This document shows, piece by piece, positions 34,279 through 44,133 of a DNA stretch of 64,000 nt. Each line of letters begins with the position of its first letter. Within the stretch, counting starts at the first letter, position 1. A program made the position numbers and the translations under genes. The notes under the pieces were generated by a model. It saw nothing but the letters and a program-made list of their open reading frames with translations, was not told the origin of the DNA and did not search any database. The stretch spans positions 62,001 through 126,000 of the forward strand of contig CAJTEX010000002.1 in the NCBI GenBank assembly GCA_910575615.1, written 5' to 3'. This DNA comes from Bacteroidales bacterium. Lineage in GTDB: Bacteria > Bacteroidota > Bacteroidia > Bacteroidales > Muribaculaceae.

Positions 34279-36123
34279 TCAGAGCGACTGCAAAGTTACG
34301 ATATTTTCGCGAGAATCGCCAACAATCCTTATGGCCGTGGTCTTGGCCAGACGGCCATATCCTGTCGCGATTTCCACAATATCGGTCGATATCGCTCCTG
34401 ACGAGCTTCTCAGCGACAGCAGGCCCCCTATGTCGGCGCGGTCGGGGGCGGAGACCGTGACCTCCAGGCCGGGGGCGACAATCATAGTGGCCTCCCAGCG
34501 GCAGTCTTTGTCGAAAGTGTCGGCGACGGTCAGCGTGGCCATCGGCGGCATACACCCGACTGAATCCCCCTGTGGGGTCATAGCCGTCACGCCACGCGCC
34601 TCAAGCCTCCAGCGGCGGGTGTGGGTCACCCCCGAAAGCCCTTTGACCGAGGCGGTGAGGCCGTCGTCAGCCGTGGCCAGGAGACGGCACTCCGCTTTCT
34701 TCCCCCATAGGAAAGCGCCGAGCATCTGAGACTGCTCCTTGCCGTCGATGGTGACGGTGTTGTGCATACGGGTGGAGCGCAGCATGTCGCGCCTGGAGCG
34801 GTCGGTGTGATAGAGGTATGTGCCGGAGTCGACCAGCACAGGCCGGCCCGAGATGAAGAGCTGGAAACTGAGCATGTCGTTGTGGCCGTGGGCGGCGATG
34901 GAGCCGAACCCGAGGGGCGCGTGGTCGATGCCCACCATCATATCCCCGCCACGCAGGAAGCTGTATCCCCCCTCGGGGAATGTCACGCGAGGGGTGTCGG
35001 TCTCATCGCCGACATCTCTGCCCGAGACCTCGCGGTAAAGCGCGAGCAGGTAGTCAAAATAATCAGCGTCGCCGAATCCGGGGTCGGAGATGCGCGCCTC
35101 GTCGTCATCGCCGAACACACACCACACCCCCTTGGCGACGCGGCTGGCGGCCACAAACCGGGCCATGCCGTCCAGGCGGTCGCGCCACACCGGGCCGACA
35201 TCCATGCCATGGGCTTTCATCGCGCGCCATGCCAGCAGATACGCCTCCATGACGAAGCCGTGGTAATGCAGCGAGCTTTCGAGGTCGACACCGTCGCGGC
35301 TGACCTGTCGCGCCAGTTCGCGGTCAAGCACACCGACCGACTCCGCGGCCAGCTTCTTGTCGCCAAACAGGAGCGAGGCGAGCAGCACAGCCGCCACCTC
35401 CACAATCAGATGGTTGTTGGCCGACGAGAAACCGCTCTCGTGGTCGACAAGGTAGCGGGTCATGTTGGCCACGCCTGTCAGCAGTTTCCTGACCAGACGG
35501 CGGCGGTCGCCGTCATCACCCGGGCCTTCACCCCGGGCGGCCAGCAGACGGGCGGCGGTCATCCATGAAATCGACCTCAGGGCTATCTCCATCGGGGAGG
35601 TCCAGGATATGCCCCATAGGAACGGGTTGGCTTGCGCCCAGTCGTCGAGCAGCTCCTCAAGGCGCGCGGCATTCCCTGCGGCGGCGAGCCTGACAAACTG
35701 GCGGTGGCGGTTAAGTTCCCAGTTGACACGCGCGTCGCCTATGTCGTCGCGCTGTTTGTATTCAAGGCAATAGCTCGGTTGCAGAGGCCATCGGCGGGGG
35801 GTGTTGAACCCGGCGTGCCAGTCGGTGGCGTAATCCTCATAACGATAGCCGCCCAGCAGCCTGACAGCCTCGCCGGGAGCGCAGCCGTCATCAGGGAGGG
35901 GGGAATATCCCAGGGGTCCGTCGCCGGGCAGCGTGTCAAGGGTCGACACAAGGCGGCCCACCTGCTCCTCCACACCGGGATAGAGCGGCGAGGTCACCGG
36001 CTGTTTCACCCTGAAACGGGCCAGTTCGCGGTGTTGCAGGCGTTTCTGCCTGAGCCGCCACACAACCTCGCGTGGCGACATAGCTTTCAGGCGGTTGAGA
36101 TACCAGGCAAGCTTACCCATCAC
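34279..36123 (-). CDS. Heparinase II/III-like protein (polysaccharide lyase fold)
   Basis: A 614-residue protein. The N-terminal half is an (alpha/alpha) toroid as in alginate and heparinase lyases ('ANPFLWGISWTSPMEIALRS', 'HESGFSSANNHLIVEVAAVL' with the conserved Asn-Asn-His), and the C-terminal half a beta-sandwich ('APLGFGSIAAHGHNDMLSFQ', with the His-Gly-His-Asn of the family, and 'SGTYLYHTDRSRRDMLRSTR'). No signal peptide is evident. Members in exopolysaccharide operons trim or edit uronate-containing polymer. It is six bases from the upstream sugar dehydrogenase gene and surely co-transcribed. Substrate unknown; a uronic-acid polymer fits the neighbour. Confidence 0.87.
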   Translation of the reverse strand: MMGKLAWYLNRLKAMSPREVVWRLRQKRLQHRELARFRVKQPVTSPLYPGVEEQVGRLVSTLDTLPGDGPLGYSPLPDDGCAPGEAVRLLGGYRYEDYATDWHAGFNTPRRWPLQPSYCLEYKQRDDIGDARVNWELNRHRQFVRLAAAGNAARLEELLDDWAQANPFLWGISWTSPMEIALRSISWMTAARLLAARGEGPGDDGDRRRLVRKLLTGVANMTRYLVDHESGFSSANNHLIVEVAAVLLASLLFGDKKLAAESVGVLDRELARQVSRDGVDLESSLHYHGFVMEAYLLAWRAMKAHGMDVGPVWRDRLDGMARFVAASRVAKGVWCVFGDDDEARISDPGFGDADYFDYLLALYREVSGRDVGDETDTPRVTFPEGGYSFLRGGDMMVGIDHAPLGFGSIAAHGHNDMLSFQLFISGRPVLVDSGTYLYHTDRSRRDMLRSTRMHNTVTIDGKEQSQMLGAFLWGKKAECRLLATADDGLTASVKGLSGVTHTRRWRLEARGVTAMTPQGDSVGCMPPMATLTVADTFDKDCRWEATMIVAPGLEVTVSAPDRADIGGLLSLRSSSGAISTDIVEIATGYGRLAKTTAIRIVGDSRENIVTLQSL

Positions 36124-36129
36124 GGCGCG

Positions 36130-37503
36130 TCAGAAGCGGCATTTGCAGAAGTCTCGCGAGGTCTCCGCGTCCTGTGCCGGATTGGTGTTGATCGGGGCCC
36201 AGGCCAGGCCGTCGTAACGCCCCTCGTAGTCGAGCGTGTCCCACATCCTGACCAGGTCGACGATTGTCTTCCCAGGATAACGGTCAGGTATGCCGTCGAA
36301 CTCCTTCTCGCGGTTGGTCACCACCAGCACATCGGCCTTTGAGGCGACTGCGTCGAGGTCGTCGGTGACGAAATGCTGCAGATGGGGTATCTTGCTCATT
36401 ATGAAATCGCGGTTGGTGCCGGTAAGGCGGCTGACCTCCACGTTTTTGTCGTAAATCGAAATCTCGAATCCCTTGCCCAGCAGCGACTCCACCACCTCCA
36501 CGATGGGGCTGCACCGGAGGTCGTCAGTGCCGGCCTTGAAGCTCAGGCCCAGCACACCGATTTTCCGTTTCCCCTGGGCCATAATCAGATCCAGGGCGCG
36601 GTCGCGGTGGATGGTGTTACTCTTCTCGATATGGCTGATCACCGGCACATCCACATAGTTGTCGGCCGCCAGGGCGCGCAGGGCATTGGTGTCCTTGGGC
36701 AGGCATGAGCCGCCGTAGGCGAATCCCGGCTTGAAGTAATAGGGTGAGATGTTGAGCTGTCGGTCGCGGCAGAATATGTCCATCACCTTGTGGGAGTCGA
36801 TGCCGAGGGTCTTGCATATGGCCCCGACCTCGTTGCCGAAGACAATCTTGAGAGCGTGGAATGTGTTGTTGACATACTTCATGATTTCCGCCACGGGGAT
36901 GTCGGTGGAGATGTACTCGGCGGGCAGCGGCCCGTAAAGCTCCTCCATGACGGCTGCGGCGCGGGGAGAGTCGGTGCCCACCAGCGTCAGCGGCGGGTTC
37001 ATAAAATCATGCACCGAGGTGCCCTCACGCAGGAACTCGGGGTTGGAGACCACGGCGAAATCCACCCCCGGGGTCTTGCCAGACTCCCCGGCGATGATCT
37101 CGGTGACCCTCTTGTTGGTGCCGGGCATCACCGTGCTGCGGATTGCCACGATGTGGAAACCCTCCTTGCGGGCAAGCGCCTGGCCTATCTCGCGGGCCAC
37201 ACCGTAGATGTATGACAAGTCGAGATGGCCGTGTCCCGAGCCGGGGGTGCCGACGGCGATGAATGAGATGTCGGTCGAGCAGACCGCCTCCTCCACGTCT
37301 GTGGTGGCCGAGAGCAGTCCGGCCTCGTGGCCCTTGCGGCAAAGCTCCTCGATGTCGCGCTCGATGATTGTCGGGCGGCCCGAGTTGATGAGGTCGACCT
37401 TGTTGGCCGACACATCGACCCCCGTCACTTTGTGGCCCATCGAGGCGAAGCAGGCGGCACCCACGCAACCCACATATCCAAGTCCAAATATGCTGATGTT
37501 CAT
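36130..37503 (-). CDS. Nucleotide-sugar 6-dehydrogenase, AlgD-like (GDP-mannose type likely)
   Basis: A 457-residue enzyme that oxidises an NDP-hexose twice to the NDP-uronate. It shows the N-terminal NAD-binding 'ISIFGLGYVGCVGAACFASM', 'AIRSTVMPGT', 'SNPEFLREGTSVHDFMNPP', the catalytic Cys in 'AYGGSCLPKD' (C267, C268 in Pseudomonas AlgD), and 'LGLSFKAGTDDLRCSPIVE'. Segments such as 'FKAGTDDLR.SP.VE' and 'SKIPH' match AlgD better than UDP-glucose dehydrogenases, so GDP-mannuronate is the likely product, but UDP-sugars cannot be excluded. First gene of the operon with the heparinase-like enzyme and GT4; together they suggest synthesis of a uronate-containing exopolysaccharide. Confidence 0.87.
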   Translation of the reverse strand: MNISIFGLGYVGCVGAACFASMGHKVTGVDVSANKVDLINSGRPTIIERDIEELCRKGHEAGLLSATTDVEEAVCSTDISFIAVGTPGSGHGHLDLSYIYGVAREIGQALARKEGFHIVAIRSTVMPGTNKRVTEIIAGESGKTPGVDFAVVSNPEFLREGTSVHDFMNPPLTLVGTDSPRAAAVMEELYGPLPAEYISTDIPVAEIMKYVNNTFHALKIVFGNEVGAICKTLGIDSHKVMDIFCRDRQLNISPYYFKPGFAYGGSCLPKDTNALRALAADNYVDVPVISHIEKSNTIHRDRALDLIMAQGKRKIGVLGLSFKAGTDDLRCSPIVEVVESLLGKGFEISIYDKNVEVSRLTGTNRDFIMSKIPHLQHFVTDDLDAVASKADVLVVTNREKEFDGIPDRYPGKTIVDLVRMWDTLDYEGRYDGLAWAPINTNPAQDAETSRDFCKCRF

Positions 37504-37635
37504 GTAAGATTCAATTGTCTATATATCCTTAACGCCGAACGTGATGGTTTATTACCCGCCAGTGCAAATAAAAGTTAACAAAGCACACCCGGAGCGGGTT
37601 TTGCGTAATTTTGCAGTCTGAAAACGACCGTTGGT

Positions 37636-38856
37636 ATGGAAAAACATCCCGAAAACACCGCTGTGGAGAGGGGTAACACTGCCCTCGAACGACTCTGGAA
37701 CCGCGACTACTGCATAGCCATGGCAGGCAATTTCCTGCTTTTCTTCTCATTCTACCTGCTGACGCCGCTGCTGCCCATCTACCTTGACGCGCAGTTCGGG
37801 GCCGACAAGGACATGATCGGGCTTGTGCTGTCGGGCTATGTCGTGGCGGCGCTGATTGTCAGGCCGTTCAGCGGCTTCATCGTCGACAGTTTCAACCGCA
37901 AGAAGGTGTTGGTGACCTGTTTCTTTTTCTTCTTCATATGTTTCACCGGCTATGTCGGGGCAGGCACACTGCTGATGTTTGCCATCGTCCGCACCATCCA
38001 CGGGCTGCCGTTCGGGGCTGCCACCGTGGCCAACTCGACGGTGGCCGTCGACGTGCTGCCATCCTCGCGCCGCAACGAGGGGATAGGCTTCTACGGGCTG
38101 AGCAACAACCTGGCGATGGCCGTTGCCCCCTCGGCCGGAATCTGGGTCTACGGCGCGACCGGCGACTTCACGCTCCTCTTCTGGATCTCACTGGGGGTTG
38201 CGCTTCTGGGATTCTGGTGCTCCACGGCCATACGCCTCCCCTACCGCAAGCCTGTGGAGGGGAAACCCCACCTGAGCATGGACCATTTCTTCCTGACCCG
38301 CGCCTGGCTGATGGCCGTCAACATCATGCTGTTCGGGCTCTGCTGGGGGGTGATGGGCAACTATGTCGCCCTCTACGGCAAGCAGCAGCTCGGCATAGTG
38401 GACGGCACCGGCATTTTCTTCGCCCTCCTGTCGTCCGGCCTTTTCATCTCCAGGCTCTACGGTGTCAAGGGGCTGAGGGAGGGGAAACTCGCCGAGAACG
38501 CCCTGGAGGGGGCGGTGATAAGCACCGTGGGCTACACACTCTTCGCCCTCGCGCCCGGGATATGGGCCTTTTACGCCTCGGCGCTGCTGATAGGGCTTGG
38601 CAACGGGCGGATGTATCCGGCCTTCCTCAACATGTTCATTTCGGTGGCTCGACATGACCAGCGCGGCACCGCCAACTCCTCGATTCTGACCTCCTGGGAT
38701 GTCGGCATGGGGCTTGGCATACTGCTCGGGGGTGTACTGAGCCAATACCTGGGCTATTCGGCGGCATTCTGGTTCACGGCCGCCTCGCAGGCCACCGGCA
38801 CCCTGCTGATACTGCTGTTCACCCGCAGCTTCTTCCACCGCCGCAGGCTCGTCTGA
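37636..38856 (+). CDS. MFS transporter
   Basis: A 406-residue inner-membrane protein with 12 predicted helices and no signal peptide. The family loop between helices 2 and 3 is seen as 'RPFSGFIVDSFNRKKVLVTC', and 'IRTIHGLPFGAATVANSTVAVDVLP'-type sequence (spanning about residues 115-140) recalls sugar/drug efflux members of the AraJ/SetA group. A TAATTTTG -7 box at 37606-37613 precedes it. It converges on queF with only two bases between the stops. Substrate unknown. Confidence 0.9.
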   Translation: MEKHPENTAVERGNTALERLWNRDYCIAMAGNFLLFFSFYLLTPLLPIYLDAQFGADKDMIGLVLSGYVVAALIVRPFSGFIVDSFNRKKVLVTCFFFFFICFTGYVGAGTLLMFAIVRTIHGLPFGAATVANSTVAVDVLPSSRRNEGIGFYGLSNNLAMAVAPSAGIWVYGATGDFTLLFWISLGVALLGFWCSTAIRLPYRKPVEGKPHLSMDHFFLTRAWLMAVNIMLFGLCWGVMGNYVALYGKQQLGIVDGTGIFFALLSSGLFISRLYGVKGLREGKLAENALEGAVISTVGYTLFALAPGIWAFYASALLIGLGNGRMYPAFLNMFISVARHDQRGTANSSILTSWDVGMGLGILLGGVLSQYLGYSAAFWFTAASQATGTLLILLFTRSFFHRRRLV

Positions 38857-38858
38857 GG

Positions 38859-39344
38859 TCAGACACCCGTTGCGCGGTCAAAGGCGGCGGCGAGCCTCGA
38901 CGCGGCCAGGGCCGTCATGGCCGGCTCAGAGGGGTCGGCATGGTTGGCGAAGGGATGTATGGCGATGCCTCCGCGGGGGGTGAAGACACCCAGCACCTCG
39001 ATGTACAAGGGATCCATCAGCTCCTTGAGGTCGTTGAGTATGATGTTGACGCAGTCTTCATGGAAGTCCCCGTGGTTGCGGAACGAGAAGAGGTAGAGCT
39101 TGAGGCTCTTGCTCTCCACCATCTTCCGGCGGGGTATGTAGTTTATGATGATTTTGGCGAAATCGGGCTGCCCGGTCTTGGGGCAGAGCGAGGTGAACTC
39201 GGGGCATATGAAGCTCACCAGGTAGCGTCGTTCGGGGTGCTTGTTGTCGAAAGTCTCAAGCACCTGGGGGGCGTAGTCGGTGAGGTATTCGGTGGCCTGG
39301 CTGCCAAGCAGCGAAAGCCCTTTCAGATCTTCTTCGTTTCTCAT
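38859..39344 (-). CDS. queF: NADPH-dependent 7-cyano-7-deazaguanine reductase
   Basis: A 161-residue cytosolic enzyme that reduces preQ0 to preQ1 in queuosine synthesis. It is the short, single-domain form: '[19 protein letters not shown]' with the thioimide-forming Cys (C54), '[20 protein letters not shown]', the NADPH motif typical of QueF, and the acid/base Asp in the same helix. I start at ATG 39344 ([10 protein letters not shown]), which gives the usual length; the longer frame upstream runs through a hairpin and is not needed. No other queuosine genes are adjacent. Confidence 0.95.
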   Translation of the reverse strand: MRNEEDLKGLSLLGSQATEYLTDYAPQVLETFDNKHPERRYLVSFICPEFTSLCPKTGQPDFAKIIINYIPRRKMVESKSLKLYLFSFRNHGDFHEDCVNIILNDLKELMDPLYIEVLGVFTPRGGIAIHPFANHADPSEPAMTALAASRLAAAFDRATGV

Positions 39345-39370
39345 TGTGGTTGTTATCAGGGGGATTACGC

Positions 39371-39424
39371 TCCCCGGGGTGCGCGGGCCACGCGGCATGT
39401 CACGCCTGGCCTGCGCACCCCGGG
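39371..39424 (-). terminator. Long hairpin between the C69 peptidase and queF
   Basis: A 19-bp stem (CCCCGGGGTGCGCGGGCCA on the plus strand and its complement with one G-U) closes a 15-base loop. On the minus strand it follows the peptidase gene and precedes queF by about 25 bases. It has no T-run, so it may work as a terminator, a processing site or a structured queF leader. I find no preQ1 aptamer in it. Confidence 0.6.
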
Positions 39425-39442
39425 GGTGACGCATATGGGTTT

Positions 39443-41098
39443 TCAATAATTTATCTCTCTCACTTTCAGGCGGTCGCCGGTTGTCTTGGCGATGTTCTCG
39501 AAGTAGCGGGGATCGTCGTATCCGCCGAAAGCGGGCGACGCGGGGATTCCCTCCTCGGTGCGGAGGAAAGAGCCGTCGGGGTTCTGCTTCTTGATGTTGC
39601 CGTCCATGAATTTGACGAAGAGGAATGTGGCCAGGTCACGGTACTGGTCGGTGGCGTTGGCGGCCCAGATGGCGAGCAGGTCGTTGGTGAGGCCGACAGC
39701 GTCGTCGCGGTCAAACTGTGGCAGCTCGCGTATGGCCTTGTCTACATCGACGGCGATGGAGTCCTCGAGGTTTTTCTGCACCCGGCGGATGTCGGGAATC
39801 ATCTGGCTGTAACGGTTGTATGCCTGGTTGGCCACGAGGTTGTTCATCCAGAAGTTGGAGTTGCGGTCGAAGGTGTTGGTGTCGCCGTGGCCCAGCTGGA
39901 GGGGCACCTCGGTGACTGAGCAGAAGACCGGCAGGTAGACGCATGTGTTGGCGTCGTCGGTGCCGAACCAGAGCAGCCCGCGCAGGTAGTCGGGCAGGTC
40001 GGAGCGCAGCTGGGCCACGAAGCTCCAGCCGGTCTGCTGGGTGGCGATGGCGCGCTCATGGACATACTTCACCGAGTCCACCTCGAACTCCATCGGACGC
40101 CAGCGGTAGGGCACCTTGAAAGGACCCGCGCCCACATCCTCTGTCATGTCGTATGGGGTGCCCTCGTAATGGTCGCGCATCATCCATTTCATATCGTCGG
40201 CGGTCAGGGTGGTGTCGGGTTTCACCCACAGGGGCATCGGCTCACCCTCGGCGCGGTCGATCCAGGGGAGGTATTCCTCCATCCCCTTGGCGAACTTGTT
40301 GAAGTAGCTCCACACGCGGGCGTCGCATCCGCGCAGTGCGCCGAAGTCGGTCACCGAGTAGGCCTTCGAGAAGTCGAAGTCCTCATCCTTGCCGTTGAAA
40401 TAGCCCTGCTGGCGGGCGAACTTGATGACATCGGGGCTGTATATCGTCTCCCCCGACTTGTCCTTGAGGGGGAACTTGTGGATGCGGGGATGGTTGGCAT
40501 GGCCCGAGATGTAGCCGTCGGGCACCCTGCGGGCCACCCAGACAGCGTCCTTGCCGGCCTTCCCCTTGCCGATGAGGTCCATCACCCAGACCTCGTCGGG
40601 GTCGGCGATGGAGAATGACTCGCCCGACGAGGCGTAGCCGTAATCCTTGACCAGGCGGGTCATCACGTCGATGGCCTCGCGCGCGGTCTTGGCCCTCTGG
40701 AGGGTTATGTAGATCAGCGACCCGTAGTCTATGATGCCGGTTCCGGCCAGCTCCTCGCGGCCTCCCCATGTGCTTTCGGCTATGACAAGCCCATGCTCGT
40801 TGATGTTGCCGACGGTCGAATAGGTGTGGGCCACCTCGGGAATCTCGCCGAGACGCTTGTTGGTGTCCCATTCGATCACCGGGCGCATGGTCCCAGCGGG
40901 GTGGTCGGCGGCCGGCTGGCGGTAAAGCTCGCCGTAAAGGTTGTGGGAGTCGGCGGCGTAGGTCACCATCACCGACCCGTCGGCTGTCGCCCCTTTGGCG
41001 GCGATCAGGCTGGTGCAGGCCTCGGCGCTGAGCGCCGAGCCCGCCACGACGGCGGCCGCCAGGGCGGCTCCGTGGATCAGTCTTGCGGAAATGTTCAT
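39443..41098 (-). CDS. C69-family dipeptidase (PepD-like, Ntn hydrolase)
   Basis: A 551-residue exported enzyme. The signal peptide (about 1-27) ends at 'SAEA', so that cleavage exposes C28 of '[18 protein letters not shown]' as the N-terminal nucleophile, the hallmark of peptidase family C69. Other family blocks are '[18 protein letters not shown]', '[17 protein letters not shown]' and 'GHANHPRIH'. It would split di- or small peptides in the periplasm. A minus-strand -7 box (TAAATTTG, 41154-41147) lies about 50 bases upstream. Confidence 0.92.
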   Translation of the reverse strand: MNISARLIHGAALAAAVVAGSALSAEACTSLIAAKGATADGSVMVTYAADSHNLYGELYRQPAADHPAGTMRPVIEWDTNKRLGEIPEVAHTYSTVGNINEHGLVIAESTWGGREELAGTGIIDYGSLIYITLQRAKTAREAIDVMTRLVKDYGYASSGESFSIADPDEVWVMDLIGKGKAGKDAVWVARRVPDGYISGHANHPRIHKFPLKDKSGETIYSPDVIKFARQQGYFNGKDEDFDFSKAYSVTDFGALRGCDARVWSYFNKFAKGMEEYLPWIDRAEGEPMPLWVKPDTTLTADDMKWMMRDHYEGTPYDMTEDVGAGPFKVPYRWRPMEFEVDSVKYVHERAIATQQTGWSFVAQLRSDLPDYLRGLLWFGTDDANTCVYLPVFCSVTEVPLQLGHGDTNTFDRNSNFWMNNLVANQAYNRYSQMIPDIRRVQKNLEDSIAVDVDKAIRELPQFDRDDAVGLTNDLLAIWAANATDQYRDLATFLFVKFMDGNIKKQNPDGSFLRTEEGIPASPAFGGYDDPRYFENIAKTTGDRLKVREINY

Positions 41099-41220
41099 AT
41101 TATTGTGTTACGTTTTGTCTGGGGACATGGCCAGAGGCCGTTTTTGCAAATTTACGAAATTTCCCCTGGAGATTCCAAAAAAATATCCCCGGGAATTGAA
41201 ACATTTCGTGAAAAAGGCGT

Positions 41221-41228
41221 TATATTTG
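41221..41228 (+). promoter_or_regulatory. Promoter of the (alpha/alpha)6 glycoside hydrolase
   Basis: TATATTTG is an exact -7 box with an AT-rich upstream run. The predicted transcript starts near 41233, giving a leader of about 84 bases to ATG 41317. The divergent C69 promoter lies 67 bases away. Confidence 0.5.
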
Positions 41229-41316
41229 TAGGCTGAAACAATGCCCGTGTGTGTCATCTGCCCTTTCAGGGGGCTTTTTCACTTTTCGCAGAGTTGTTTC
41301 GCAAGCGACATTCAAC

Positions 41317-43737
41317 ATGATTCCCAGTCTTCACAATATGCTCCACAAATCAGGACTCCACAACGCTTTACATATCCATGCCCCCCTATTGACCCGTGTT
41401 TCCGTGGCCGTGGCCCTGCTGGCCGCCTGCCCCTGCGGAATATCCGCCAAGAAGAAGGCCAAGGCCCTCCCTGAGGAGGCTCCCGTGGCGGTGGCCATGG
41501 ACGGACTGATACTGGAGACCCCGGCATATCGCTGGGTGGCCGACACGATTTTCCAAGGCCCCTTCAAGGCTTACGCCCCCGATGACCACTCCATCATCTC
41601 TGACTACTCGGCGGCCCCGGGCTACTTCATGCCCGTGGAGAAGGAGTGGCACCTGACCAACGACATCTCGGCCTATCCCCGCTTCTCCTCCTCCAACACC
41701 CTCCACAACGCGATATTCAACATGGGTCTCGACGAGATGGTAAACGCCGTCGAGCCTGACTCGACCCTGCGCACCGGGAAGGAATGGCCCGGCGTGTGGA
41801 CCCGCGACGTCAGCTACTCCATCATCCTGTCGATGGCGATGCTGCAGCCTGAGGTGTCGCGCATATCGCTCGAACACAAGATTTCACCCCAAGGCACCAT
41901 CATACAGGACACCGGCTCGGGTGGCGCGTGGCCCGTCAGCTCCGACAGGCAGATCTGGGGAATCGCGGCATTCGAGGTCTACAAGGCCACTGGCGACAAG
42001 AACTGGCTCCGCCGTGTCTACCCCATCATAAAGAAATCTCTCGAGGATGACTACGCGACGATATACGACCACGAGACCGGACTGGTGCGCGGCGAGACAT
42101 CTTTCATCGACTGGCGCGAGCAGAGCTACCCCAGATGGATGCAGACCGCCGACATATACCGGAGCGAGGCGCTCGGCACCTCGGTGGTCCATGCCCAGGC
42201 CTGGAAGACCCTCTCGGAGATGGCCGCCATACTGGGCGACAACGGCGACGCGCGCACCTACGCGGCGCGTGCCGAGAAGATGGCCCAGGCCATCAACGAT
42301 GAGCTGTGGCTCAACGACAAGGGCTACTACGGGATGTATCTCTATGGCCGCGACAACCTCATCATGAACCCCAGGGCCGAGACCCTCGGCGAGTCGCTGG
42401 CGATTCTCTACGACGTGGCCTCGCCCGAACGCGCCAAGCTGATCACCGAGAAGAACCCCGTCACACCCTACGGCCCGGCAATCTTCTTCCCGCAGATCGC
42501 CGACATGCCTTCATACCACAACAACGCCCTCTGGCCTTTCGTGGCCTCTTACTGGACGCTGGCCAACGCCAAGGCGGCAAATTCGCGCGGCGTGATGCTC
42601 GGCCTGGGGTCGGTGCTCCGTCCGGCGGCCCTCTTCGCCACCAACAAGGAGAACTTCAACCTCGACAACGGCGACATCACCACCGAACTCAATTCTTCCA
42701 ACATGTTGTGGTCGCTCTCGGGCAACCTCGCGCTGACGATGAAGATGCTCTTCGGCATCACCCCCGAGACCGACGGGCTGTCGTTCAAGCCGTTCATCCC
42801 CAAGGAGCTCGACGACCGCAGGTCGCTCAAGGGGCTGCGCTACCGCGACATGACCCTCGACATCACCATCGAGGGCTACGGCAACCGCATCTCGAAATTC
42901 TTCCTCAACGGCAAGAGCCATGTGCCCTTCATCCCCGCCGACCTCAAGGGGCAGCAGGAGGTGAAGATTGTGATGGACAACAACACTCCGCAGCCGATAA
43001 AGGTCAACGAGACCGCCAACGTGAAGGCCCCGCTGACCCCGGTGGCATGGCTGACCTACGACCCCTCGGTGCCCAGCAGCCGCGAGAACGCCCCCAGGCT
43101 CAACCTGCTGCAATGGCAGCCCATCGAGTACATCGACCACTACATCGTCGTCAGGGACGGCAAACAGGTCGCGATGACCAACGAGACCTCCTGGAACGCC
43201 TCCCTGCCGGGTGAATACCAGGTGATAGGGGTCGACGCCAACGGTGTGGAGTCGTTTGCCTCGGAGCCCCGCTCCAACCATCCGGTGATTACCGTGGAGA
43301 TGCCGGTGGAGACAACCCGCATCAGCTCGGCAGAGGCATGCAATGTGCCCCGCACATCCCCCAACGGCTACCGGGGCTCGGGATTCGCCGAAATCGACCA
43401 CAATACGGCCCCGATACATATCGGTGTCGACATCAAGGAGGGGGGCACATACAGCCTCGACTTCCGGTACGCCAACGGCAACGGCCCGGTCAACACCCTC
43501 AACAAATGCGCCATCCGCACCGTCCTGGTCGACAACAACCGCCTCGGCACCGTTGTCTTCCCCCAGCGCGGCGTTGGCAACTGGAACGACTGGGGAATGA
43601 CCAACTCCCTCCAGGTCAACCTCGCCCCGGGCCGCCATGTCATCACCCTGACCTATCTGCCTGAGAACGAGAATATGAATTTCTCGACCAACCACGCGCT
43701 TGTCGACCGCCTGCAGCTGCGCCGGGTGGCCCCCTGA
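41317..43737 (+). CDS. Exported (alpha/alpha)6-barrel glycoside hydrolase with C-terminal binding domain
   Basis: About 806 residues. An N-terminal hydrophobic segment ('VSVAVALLAACPCGISA') suggests export; I take ATG 41317, while ATG 41338 and GTG 41251 are also in frame. Residues about 100-530 form a six-hairpin glycosidase domain with 'KEWPGVWTRDVSYSIILSMA' (the W-T-R-D typical of glucoamylase/GH63/GDE-like enzymes), 'ETSFIDWREQSYPRW' and 'MPSYHNNALWPFVASYWTLA'. A linker with an FN3-like region follows, then a CBM6/35-like domain (about 680-806, 'GGTYSLDFRYANGNGP'). The exact GH family and substrate are uncertain; an alpha-linked glucan or mannan is possible. Confidence 0.8.
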   Translation: MIPSLHNMLHKSGLHNALHIHAPLLTRVSVAVALLAACPCGISAKKKAKALPEEAPVAVAMDGLILETPAYRWVADTIFQGPFKAYAPDDHSIISDYSAAPGYFMPVEKEWHLTNDISAYPRFSSSNTLHNAIFNMGLDEMVNAVEPDSTLRTGKEWPGVWTRDVSYSIILSMAMLQPEVSRISLEHKISPQGTIIQDTGSGGAWPVSSDRQIWGIAAFEVYKATGDKNWLRRVYPIIKKSLEDDYATIYDHETGLVRGETSFIDWREQSYPRWMQTADIYRSEALGTSVVHAQAWKTLSEMAAILGDNGDARTYAARAEKMAQAINDELWLNDKGYYGMYLYGRDNLIMNPRAETLGESLAILYDVASPERAKLITEKNPVTPYGPAIFFPQIADMPSYHNNALWPFVASYWTLANAKAANSRGVMLGLGSVLRPAALFATNKENFNLDNGDITTELNSSNMLWSLSGNLALTMKMLFGITPETDGLSFKPFIPKELDDRRSLKGLRYRDMTLDITIEGYGNRISKFFLNGKSHVPFIPADLKGQQEVKIVMDNNTPQPIKVNETANVKAPLTPVAWLTYDPSVPSSRENAPRLNLLQWQPIEYIDHYIVVRDGKQVAMTNETSWNASLPGEYQVIGVDANGVESFASEPRSNHPVITVEMPVETTRISSAEACNVPRTSPNGYRGSGFAEIDHNTAPIHIGVDIKEGGTYSLDFRYANGNGPVNTLNKCAIRTVLVDNNRLGTVVFPQRGVGNWNDWGMTNSLQVNLAPGRHVITLTYLPENENMNFSTNHALVDRLQLRRVAP

Positions 43738-43746
43738 CACCGGATT

Positions 43747-43780
43747 GCCGTGGACGGTCACAGCGCCGTCCACGGCCCTT
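43747..43780 (+). terminator. Terminator after the glycoside hydrolase
   Basis: An 11-bp perfect stem (GCCGTGGACGG 43747-43757 with CCGTCCACGGC 43766-43776) with an 8-base loop, followed by CCTTAAA. The weak T-run lowers certainty. Confidence 0.7.
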
Positions 43781-43860
43781 AAACTTCCCGGGTGGCCTTC
43801 CCCCGTGAGCCTGCGCGTGAACATCCTGCGCGAAAAATCAAAAAATAATTGCATAAAAAG

Positions 43861-43891
43861 TTGCGAGATTGAAATAAATAGCGTAATTTTG
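43861..43891 (+). promoter_or_regulatory. tRNA promoter
   Basis: TTGC (43861-43864) is followed after 19 bases by TAATTTTG (43884-43891), close to the Bacteroidetes consensus. It lies about 75 bases before the first tRNA and probably serves both. Confidence 0.6.
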
Positions 43892-43965
43892 CAACGCAAA
43901 AGCCCGGAGGGGCCGTTTATGCATTCTCCATCACAGCGCCAGCGCGTCTGTCGGGGAAGAAACAA

Positions 43966-44039
43966 GCTTCAGTAGCTCAGTTGGTTAGAGCACCTGACTG
44001 TTAATCAGGGGGTCGTTGGTTCAAGCCCATCCTGAAGCG
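43966..44039 (+). tRNA. tRNA-Asn (GTT), first copy
   Basis: The 74 bases fold as a cloverleaf: acceptor GCTTCAG/CTGAAGC (7 bp), D arm GCTC/GAGC, anticodon arm CCTGA-CTGTTAA-TCAGG with anticodon GTT, and T arm GTTGG-TTCAAGC-CCATC. The T stem has one T-T mismatch at its second pair. The CCA end is not encoded. Confidence 0.93.
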
Positions 44040-44133
44040 CAATAAGACAATTTTACAGCATATACCGCCGCGACAGCTTCACGCCGAGCGGCACCCCGCC
44101 GCCTCCGGCCTCACAGGCCAAGGCAGCGAAAAT

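Noticed and set aside
39345-39424. preQ1 riboswitch in front of queF
   Set aside because: The A-rich pseudoknot tail and the conserved aptamer core are absent; only a plain hairpin is visible.
42511-43965. A 484-codon minus-strand frame opposite the glycoside hydrolase
   Set aside because: The protein is His/Gly/Val-rich without any domain, while the plus strand encodes a recognisable enzyme.
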